NCBI GenBank assembly: GCA_964601765.1
Contig: CAZROR010000055.1
Location: 1 to 11,601 of the forward strand
From: SZUA-181 sp964601765
GTDB taxonomy: Bacteria > Pseudomonadota > Zetaproteobacteria > Mariprofundales > Mariprofundaceae
DNA: 11,601 nt
Direction of reading: 5' to 3'
Under the pieces are notes generated by a model, which saw only the letters and a program-made list of their open reading frames with translations, had not been told where the DNA came from and ran no database searches. The first letter of the stretch is position 1. Each line of letters starts with the position of its first letter. A program made the translations under genes and the position numbers. Shown one piece after another: positions 6,626 to 11,601 of this stretch.

Positions 6626-7147
6626 GTGTATTACGAAACCGTTTTTATCGTGAATCCTGATGTTTCCCAGGAAAACACCCAGACCCTGACCGATGCGCTG
6701 GTGAAGCGTGTGGAAAAAGCCGCCGGACGCATTGTCAAACGCGAATACTGGGGCTCCCGCCCGCTGGCCTACCAGATCGCCAAGCGCAAGCGTGGCCACT
6801 ATGTCCTGCTCGTCACGGATGGCGAGCCGGCAGCTGTTGAAGCGCTGGAGCAGGGCCTGCGCCTGGAAGAGCGCGTGATGCGCTTTTTGACCACCCGGCT
6901 GACAGAGCTCTCCGAGACACCCTCGCCGCTGATGCGACGGCGCGCCGAGCCTGCCAGGGAAGAGGCAGAGTCTGCAGGCGAGCCTGCGGCCAGGCCCGAG
7001 ACGGCTGAAAAGGCTGAAGAGAAAACCACGGCAGCAGAAGAGACGGCGGCCGCAACCGATGACGCAGCCGATGCTGCCATAGAGGAAGAGCCAGCGAAGG
7101 CGGAAGAGACGACAACCGTGAAGGCGGGTGACGAGGCTGCCGGCTGA
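6626..7147 (+). CDS. rpsF: Small ribosomal subunit protein bS6
   Basis: bS6 binds 16S rRNA with bS18 in the platform of the 30S subunit. The conserved domain spans about residues 1-97, beginning MYYETVFIVNPD and including REYWGSRPLAYQIAKRKRGHYVLL. The GTG at 6626 is the start, with AGGAG at 6617-6621 (four-base spacing) and the expected amino terminus; the open frame extends upstream without similarity. At 173 residues it is longer than usual (about 95-140) because of an Ala/Glu-rich acidic tail from about residue 107 to the end. Some bS6 proteins have acidic tails or receive glutamates from RimK, so the tail is a lineage variation rather than a fusion to a recognisable domain. It heads the cluster; priB overlaps its last 20 bases. 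Confidence 0.95.
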   Translation: MYYETVFIVNPDVSQENTQTLTDALVKRVEKAAGRIVKREYWGSRPLAYQIAKRKRGHYVLLVTDGEPAAVEALEQGLRLEERVMRFLTTRLTELSETPSPLMRRRAEPAREEAESAGEPAARPETAEKAEEKTTAAEETAAATDDAADAAIEEEPAKAEETTTVKAGDEAAG

Positions 7148-7472
7148 CACCAACCGTGTCCGTCTGGCGGGCCGGATTGATGAGGTACGCCAGCGCTGGA
7201 CACCCGATGGTCGCCTGGCCGTGATTGCATCGCTGATCATCCCCAGGCCGCAATTAGGTCCGGCCCGGGCCAATGTGGAGGCGGCGCAGCCTATCCCGCT
7301 GCGTGCTACTGGCCAGCAGGCCGAAACATTGCTCGCGCATCTGCATGCGCTCGTGGAAGTCGAGGGTGTCCTGCGTCGGCGCTACTACAGCCGCGACGGG
7401 GACGTCCACTGGGGGCAGGTGGAAGTCTGGGTGGAAACATGCCACCCCATAGAGGAGAAGCAACATGACTGA
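7128..7472 (+). CDS. priB: Primosomal replication protein N (PriB)
   Basis: PriB is a small single-stranded-DNA-binding OB-fold protein that joins PriA and DnaT in restarting collapsed replication forks. The 114-residue frame sits in the diagnostic place between rpsF and rpsR. It begins with TNRVRLAGRI (residues 8-17), the first OB strand comparable to TNRLVLSGTV of Escherichia coli PriB, and ends with a beta-rich stretch (VHWGQVEVWVET). The GTG at 7128 overlaps rpsF by 20 bases and has only AAGG three bases upstream. The exact start is less certain than the gene, because in the E. coli protein this motif begins immediately after the initiator methionine. The stop overlaps rpsR by eight bases. 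Sequence divergence is high, as usual for PriB, so synteny carries much of the assignment. Confidence 0.85.
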   Translation: MTRLPADTNRVRLAGRIDEVRQRWTPDGRLAVIASLIIPRPQLGPARANVEAAQPIPLRATGQQAETLLAHLHALVEVEGVLRRRYYSRDGDVHWGQVEVWVETCHPIEEKQHD

Positions 7473-7779
7473 AGAAGTGAAGGCAACAACCGAGGTCCGC
7501 AGCACAGATGCGCCGGAGCAGCGGAGCGAACGGCCACGCCGACCGCAGGGCCGCCGTTTTGTGCGCCGACGCAAATTCTGCCGGTTCTGCGCCGATACGA
7601 GCATGGTCATTGATTACAAGGACCCGGACATGCTGCGCAGTTTCGTGACGGAGCGGTACAAAATTCTGCCTGCACGTGTCACCGGTACCTGCGCCAAGCA
7701 TCAGCGTGCCCTGACCTCAGCCATCAAACGGGCCCGCATCCTGGCACTGCTTCCCTTCACGCCGCTGCATCACGACTGA
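7465..7779 (+). CDS. rpsR: Small ribosomal subunit protein bS18
   Basis: bS18 dimerises with bS6 on the 30S platform. The core from residue 30 to the end has the family pattern RRRKFCRFC, IDYKDPDMLRSFVTERYKILPARVTGTCAKHQR and AIKRARILALLPF. C39, C42, C76 and H79 form a C-x2-C / C-x2-H set, the zinc-binding version of bS18. The 104-residue protein has an extra amino-terminal stretch of about 25-30 residues, rich in Glu, Thr and Arg, compared with the 75-residue E. coli protein. The ATG has GAGGAG seven bases upstream (7452-7457), inside priB, so this start is sound and the extension appears real. Confidence 0.97.
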   Translation: MTEEVKATTEVRSTDAPEQRSERPRRPQGRRFVRRRKFCRFCADTSMVIDYKDPDMLRSFVTERYKILPARVTGTCAKHQRALTSAIKRARILALLPFTPLHHD

Positions 7780-7800
7780 CGGCGCAGCCAGGCTGAGGAT

Positions 7801-8808
7801 ATGAGTCCCGCGGCGCGCACGCTTCCGCCAGCCGCCCAGTTTGTCCTCACGCGCCGGTTGCCCTGCGCGATGCTGGCTGTTCTGATGTTTACGACCGTGT
7901 TATGGCTGCCCGGGGCGGCTCAGGGCGTGCCCGTGCTCGGCGCGATACTGCCGTTTGTGGCGCTGGGCCTGCAGATCCTCACACCAGCCCTGTTCGCTGT
8001 CATTCTGCTCGGTGGTGGTGCGGCCTTTGCCGGCCATGTCGCGCTCATCGCATCGGTGGCTGTCGGACTGCTGGCAAACATGTCGGTGCTGGTTGGTCTG
8101 ATCATGCTGACGCTGTATGCCATGCTGCCGATATTTTCGACCCTGGCCCTGTCCAGGCGAGATGGCCTTGAGCGCAGCGCCCAGCGCCTGGCTGTCGGGC
8201 TCGGTATGGGCGTGCTGCTGGCCCTCGGCTTTGGCGCCACAACCAGGGGCATATCCCTGCATGCCTTCAGCGGGCAGATGCTGGCGCCTTTTTTCGATGC
8301 CCTGGCAAACCAGCACATGGCCGGCATGGATGCGGCGGCATCGGCGCAAATGCTCGATGAGCTTAGGCATGCGGTGACAGCTATATTCCCCGGGGTTACC
8401 GCTTTCAGCCTCTGGCTGACCTGGTGGGGGAATATCGTGCTGGCGCGTGGCATTGCCACGCACTACGGTTTTTACACGGGTGACAGGCGGCCACTCGGCC
8501 ACCTGCGCTTTGGCAAAACACTTGCATATGGCCTGTCCATTGTGCTTGTCCTGGCCACGCTCACAACGGGCACGGTACAGTACGTATGCGGCAATGCCGC
8601 CATCCTCATGGGTGGTATTGTGGCGGTACAGGGGCTTGCGGTTAGCCATATGTGGTTGAAGGCGCGGAAAATGCAGCTGATGACCGTGCTGATGTACATG
8701 ATTCTGTTGATGCAGCCGGCGATGGTATTACCCTTCGTCATCATCGGCATCCTGGACATGTGGTTTGATTACCGCCGGATCAACCCCCCGGCGACTGGAG
8801 GAAACTAG
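7801..8808 (+). CDS. DUF2232-type polytopic membrane protein
   Basis: The 335-residue protein is strongly hydrophobic, with about eight membrane segments (near 21-36, 44-72, 78-92, 95-117, 129-146, 194-215, 240-262, 265-283 and 293-319; neighbouring ones may merge). A soluble loop lies between about 150 and 193, and the end is short and basic (WFDYRRINPP). Family assignment to DUF2232/YybS-like proteins rests on topology, size and its position between rpsR and rplI, where such proteins are common in Gammaproteobacteria. The biochemical role is unknown. The ATG at 7801 follows rpsR by 21 bases, but GAGG is only two bases away, so a slightly later start is possible. The stop directly abuts the rplI ATG. 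Confidence 0.75.
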   Translation: MSPAARTLPPAAQFVLTRRLPCAMLAVLMFTTVLWLPGAAQGVPVLGAILPFVALGLQILTPALFAVILLGGGAAFAGHVALIASVAVGLLANMSVLVGLIMLTLYAMLPIFSTLALSRRDGLERSAQRLAVGLGMGVLLALGFGATTRGISLHAFSGQMLAPFFDALANQHMAGMDAAASAQMLDELRHAVTAIFPGVTAFSLWLTWWGNIVLARGIATHYGFYTGDRRPLGHLRFGKTLAYGLSIVLVLATLTTGTVQYVCGNAAILMGGIVAVQGLAVSHMWLKARKMQLMTVLMYMILLMQPAMVLPFVIIGILDMWFDYRRINPPATGGN

Positions 8809-9258
8809 ATGCAACTGATTCTATTGGAACGAGTGGAAGGCCTCGGCAACGTCGGAGATGAGGTACAGGTGCGTGCCGGCTATGGCCGCAACTTCCTGTT
8901 GCCACAGGGCAAGGCCATTGAGGCTACCGAAGGCAACCGCCGCGTCTTCGAGCGCCGCCGCGCCATCCTGGAAGCCAGACAGCAGGATGAAATGCAGAAG
9001 GCACAGGCCACGGCAGACAAGCTGGCAGGCCTGGACCTGTCGATCACGCGGGCAGCCTCTGATGGTGAACACCTGTATGGCTCGGTATCCACGACAGACT
9101 TGGCCGAAATCCTGAAGCAGGCGGGCTATGAGGTTGAGCGCCGGCATGTCATCCTCGATGAGCAGATCAAAACGGTTGGCGAACACAGCTTCCGCGTGCG
9201 CCTGCATCCGGATGTCACGGCATCGCTCACCATCAAGGTAGAAGCCGAAACCGGGTGA
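8809..9258 (+). CDS. rplI: Large ribosomal subunit protein bL9
   Basis: bL9 binds 23S rRNA at the base of the L1 stalk and extends outward, affecting frame maintenance. The 149-residue length is exactly typical. The amino-terminal rRNA-binding domain shows MQLILLERVEGLGNVGDEV and VRAGYGRNFLLPQGKA (residues 21-36). A long connecting helix (about 42-75) leads to the carboxyl-terminal domain with GEHLYGSVSTTDLAEILK. The ATG follows the DUF2232 stop with no gap and has TGGAGG seven bases upstream. Its stop overlaps the dnaB start as GTGA. Confidence 0.98.
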   Translation: MQLILLERVEGLGNVGDEVQVRAGYGRNFLLPQGKAIEATEGNRRVFERRRAILEARQQDEMQKAQATADKLAGLDLSITRAASDGEHLYGSVSTTDLAEILKQAGYEVERRHVILDEQIKTVGEHSFRVRLHPDVTASLTIKVEAETG

Positions 9259-10643
9259 GCCAGCAGGTCACCCCCCTGCGCCCTGACTCCCTGCGGGAGC
9301 GGGTGCCGCCGCATGCCTTTGATGCCGAGCGTGCGGTACTGGGTGGCATCATGCTGGACCCGGAGGCTCTGGAGCGACTGGAAGGCAGTCTGTTGCCCGA
9401 GCATTTCTATGTTGAAGCCAACCGGGTGATCTTCTCCGCCATGCTGGACCTGACGGCCCGTGGGCAGCCGGTGGATGCGCTGACCATCAAGGACCAGCTT
9501 GAGCAACGCGACCAGCTTGGCAGCTGCGGTGGTGAGGACTACCTCAGCGAGCTTGTCAGCATCGTACCCACGGCCGCCAATGTCACGCATTACGCGGCCA
9601 TCGTGCGCGAACGCGCCGTGCTGCGCGACCTGCTGGGTGTCTGCTCGCAGGTTTCCCAGGAAATCTACGAAAATACGGACCGTGACGTGGGCGAACACCT
9701 CGACCAGGCGGAAATGCGCGTGCTCGGCGTAGCGGAAAAGTTCAGTCGCTCACGTCCGACATTTTCCAGAATGAACGACCTGATGCTCGAAGGCTACAAA
9801 CATCTGGAAGAGCGCTATGCCGAAAAGAAGGCCATCACCGGTGTGAGCACGGGTTTTCCCGATCTGGATGAGCTCACCTCCGGTCTTCAGCGCAGCGATC
9901 TCATCATCATTGCCGGTCGCCCCAGCATGGGCAAGACCGCCTTTGCGATGAACCTGGCGCGCAATGCAGCCTTCGAATCGGACGGCAAGGAGGCCGTGGC
10001 TGTGTTCACGCTTGAGATGTCAGCACAACAAATTGCGTTGCGCATGCTTGCCAGCGAGGCGCGCGTGGACATGAAGAGCCTGCGCACCGGCCGCTTCTCG
10101 CGCGAGGACTGGACCAAGCTGGCCGGCGCCTCCGGCGCGCTGGCCGAGGCGTCCATTTTCGTGGATGACACGCCGGCGATCTCGGTGCTTGAAATCCGCT
10201 CCAAGTGCCGCCGCCTCAAACGCGAGGCAGGCAACCTCGGACTGGTTGTGATCGACTACCTGCAGCTGATGAGCGGGCGTTCCGATGCGGAGCGCAGGGA
10301 ACTGGAAATCAGCGAAATCACCCGTGCCCTCAAGGGCCTGGCAAAAGAGCTCGATGTGCCGGTCGTGGCGCTGTCCCAGCTCAACCGCTCACTCGAATCG
10401 CGTACGAACAAGCGGCCGATGATGTCCGACCTGCGCGAATCCGGTGCCATTGAGCAGGATGCGGATGTCATCATGTTCATCTACCGCGATGAGGTATACA
10501 ACAAAAGGCCGGAGAATGAGGGCCTGGCTGAACTGATCATCGCCAAGCAGCGAAACGGCCCGACCGGCACCGTCAACCTGACATTCATCAACGCCTACAC
10601 CCGTTTCGAAAGCCACTCACCGCGTACCGGCTTCAACGCCTAG
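9255..10643 (+). CDS. dnaB: Replicative DNA helicase DnaB
   Basis: DnaB is the hexameric 5'-to-3' helicase of the replication fork. The 462-residue protein has the primase-interacting amino-terminal domain (about 15-120), a linker, and a RecA-like motor domain from about 195. Motor features are Walker A GRPSMGKT (221-228, lysine K227), the catalytic glutamate in FTLEMS (E254), Walker B VVIDYLQLM (331-339), SQLNRSLESR (374-383), and KQRNGPTG (431-438) carrying the trans-acting basic residues. There is no intein insertion, although DnaB is a frequent intein host. The GTG at 9255 overlaps the rplI stop by four bases, implying coupling. The gene ends 12 bp from convergent mlaA, with no clear terminator in between. 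Confidence 0.98.
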   Translation: MSQQVTPLRPDSLRERVPPHAFDAERAVLGGIMLDPEALERLEGSLLPEHFYVEANRVIFSAMLDLTARGQPVDALTIKDQLEQRDQLGSCGGEDYLSELVSIVPTAANVTHYAAIVRERAVLRDLLGVCSQVSQEIYENTDRDVGEHLDQAEMRVLGVAEKFSRSRPTFSRMNDLMLEGYKHLEERYAEKKAITGVSTGFPDLDELTSGLQRSDLIIIAGRPSMGKTAFAMNLARNAAFESDGKEAVAVFTLEMSAQQIALRMLASEARVDMKSLRTGRFSREDWTKLAGASGALAEASIFVDDTPAISVLEIRSKCRRLKREAGNLGLVVIDYLQLMSGRSDAERRELEISEITRALKGLAKELDVPVVALSQLNRSLESRTNKRPMMSDLRESGAIEQDADVIMFIYRDEVYNKRPENEGLAELIIAKQRNGPTGTVNLTFINAYTRFESHSPRTGFNA

Positions 10644-10655
10644 AACGCTCCATCC

Positions 10656-11498
10656 CTACGGCGTGGTCGCCTCCGCCGGCGTATCGGATCCGGGCTTCTG
10701 GATGATATCCCCGCCCCCAACCTCGCCGGGGATGGCATCATCGAACTCCTCATCGTCATCCGATACCTCAGGCTCAGGCGGATTGCCGTCGTAAATCAGG
10801 AAGTCCCGATGCTGCAGCCAGGCCTCGCGCGTGAACACATACGGGTCCAGCGCCAGTTCATTGACAAAACGGATGGAGTTTTCCGCGCGTGAGCGCTCAT
10901 CCAGCGTTTTCAGCACGGTAATCGGGATGGTTACCGCCGCATTCAGGAAAAAGGCCGCGTAGAACAGGCCGTTTGTCACCGTTTCAAACACGAGGTCTGG
11001 TGTGTCCCGCATCGTGTTCGGCCCGAGCAGCGGATACACCGCATAGGCGCCGGGCCCGGAGCCCCATACACCGAGCGTCTGTCCAAAATCTTCGTCATGT
11101 TTCTCAAGCCCCATATGGGAGGCCACATCAAACAGCCCGCCTATGCCCAGGGTTGTATTGATCACCAGGCGCCCAAGGTCAGCAAAGCCCTGACCGCCCT
11201 TCCCCTGCAGGAAATCGTTCAGGATCGTGTTGCCATAACCGATGTTATCGAAGAAATTGGAGATGGACTCGCGTACCGGATCCGGTGTGACGGCGACATA
11301 GCCCCTGGACAGCGGCCCGATCAGAATGCGGTCGATACCGTCATTGAAGGCATAAACCCCGCGGTTGACCTTCTCGGCGGGATCATAGCTCTCTCCGGGC
11401 GGCAGCTTCGCGCAGCCTGCGAACAGTACGGCGCCCAACAAAACGGGCAACAATCGAACAACGCTTCTTCCCAGCATAGCTTTCATGGCCTTTCGCAT
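10656..11498 (-). CDS. mlaA: MlaA-family outer-membrane lipoprotein
   Basis: MlaA (VacJ) removes mislocalised phospholipids from the outer leaflet of the outer membrane and passes them to the MlaC/MlaFEDB transport chain. The 280-residue precursor has a basic start, a hydrophobic stretch and a lipobox-like LFAGC with the lipidated cysteine at 29; residue +2 is alanine, compatible with outer-membrane sorting. The family pattern YDPAEKVNRGVYAFND follows (about 38-53), then GPLSRGYVAVTPDPVRESISNFFDNI and an LGVWGSGPG block. The carboxyl end (about 245-280) is strongly acidic and Pro/Gly-rich. The ATG at 11496-11498 is preferred: GGAG lies five bases upstream and it gives a normal signal peptide. 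The ATG at 11531 lacks such a site. No other mla gene is in view. Confidence 0.93.
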   Translation of the reverse strand: MRKAMKAMLGRSVVRLLPVLLGAVLFAGCAKLPPGESYDPAEKVNRGVYAFNDGIDRILIGPLSRGYVAVTPDPVRESISNFFDNIGYGNTILNDFLQGKGGQGFADLGRLVINTTLGIGGLFDVASHMGLEKHDEDFGQTLGVWGSGPGAYAVYPLLGPNTMRDTPDLVFETVTNGLFYAAFFLNAAVTIPITVLKTLDERSRAENSIRFVNELALDPYVFTREAWLQHRDFLIYDGNPPEPEVSDDDEEFDDAIPGEVGGGDIIQKPGSDTPAEATTP

Positions 11499-11566
11499 GT
11501 GCTCTCCCCGCCCGCCCGGCAATGTACACAAACATGCGCCCTCTGCACAGGCCTCTCCTTCGCCAT

Positions 11567-11595
11567 TTTCGCACTACGTGCGCCCTTTCGCACTA
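11567..11595. repeat. 10-bp direct repeat upstream of mlaA
   Basis: TTTCGCACTA occurs at 11567-11576 and 11586-11595, 19 bases apart start to start, each preceded by CGCC a few bases upstream. Between and overlapping them, CGCAC (11570-11574) and GTGCG (11578-11582) form an inverted repeat. The spacing is near two helical turns, as for paired protein sites on one face of DNA, and it lies about 70-100 bases upstream of the mlaA start. Whether more copies lie beyond the window is unknown. Confidence 0.4.
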
Positions 11596-11601
11596 ACCGC
11601 A

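Noticed and set aside
6799..7273. Minus-strand Ser/Ala- and Leu/Arg-rich frames opposite the rpsF tail and priB.
   Set aside because: Their low-complexity composition mirrors the Ala/Glu repeat codons of the bS6 tail on the other strand; there is no start-site or family support.
10644..10655. Bidirectional terminator between dnaB and mlaA.
   Set aside because: Only 12 bases separate the genes and no stem followed by T is visible on either strand.
11499..11531. Earlier ATG for mlaA at 11531.
   Set aside because: It has no ribosome-binding site and would put eleven extra residues before the signal peptide; the ATG at 11498 has GGAG at good spacing.

Overview
The window (about 60% G+C by eye) looks like chromosomal DNA of a gammaproteobacterium. 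The strongest indicator is the gene order rpsF-priB-rpsR-(DUF2232 membrane protein)-rplI-dnaB, because PriB between bS6 and bS18 is typical of Beta/Gammaproteobacteria. An MlaA-type outer-membrane lipoprotein confirms a diderm envelope. I cannot name a genus. Six of the fourteen genes use GTG or TTG starts, and in each case a Shine-Dalgarno site, a stop/start overlap or family length decides the start.

Layout. Positions 1-50 are A+T-rich sequence unlike the rest, abutting an amino-terminal fragment of a membrane sensor (49-495, minus) that stops inside its sensory domain; an insertion or other rearrangement boundary probably lies here. From 3525 down to 553 on the minus strand run leuC, leuD and a RibD_C-type reductase, the last coupled to leuD by a 4-base GTGA overlap. 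The leuC-leuD gap carries a degenerate ACAAAGA-type repeat. A 132-bp divergent intergenic region (3526-3657) holds likely promoters for leuC and, on the plus strand, for dcd-metF-trpB2 (3658-6477).

A 148-bp leader (6478-6625) with a candidate promoter and two hairpins precedes the ribosomal/replication cluster rpsF-priB-rpsR-DUF2232-rplI-dnaB (6626-10643). Every junction in that cluster overlaps, abuts or is about 20 bp. The hairpin next to the rpsF ribosome-binding site has the form of the bS6:bS18 autoregulatory element. A convergent mlaA gene (10656-11498, minus) ends 12 bp from dnaB, and its upstream region contains a 10-bp direct repeat.

Functionally the window combines leucine synthesis (LeuCD, without LeuB in view), thymidylate precursor supply (Dcd makes dUTP from dCTP), one-carbon metabolism (MetF), a TrpB2-type tryptophan synthase beta chain without TrpA, small- and large-subunit ribosomal proteins, two replication-fork proteins (PriB, DnaB) and outer-membrane lipid asymmetry (MlaA). 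I found no RNA gene, CRISPR array, complete transposase or convincing rho-independent terminator. Most of the window is conserved housekeeping sequence. The points most worth checking are the left-edge junction, the rpsF leader, the repeat in the leuC-leuD gap, and a 12-bp sequence shared by two candidate promoters.
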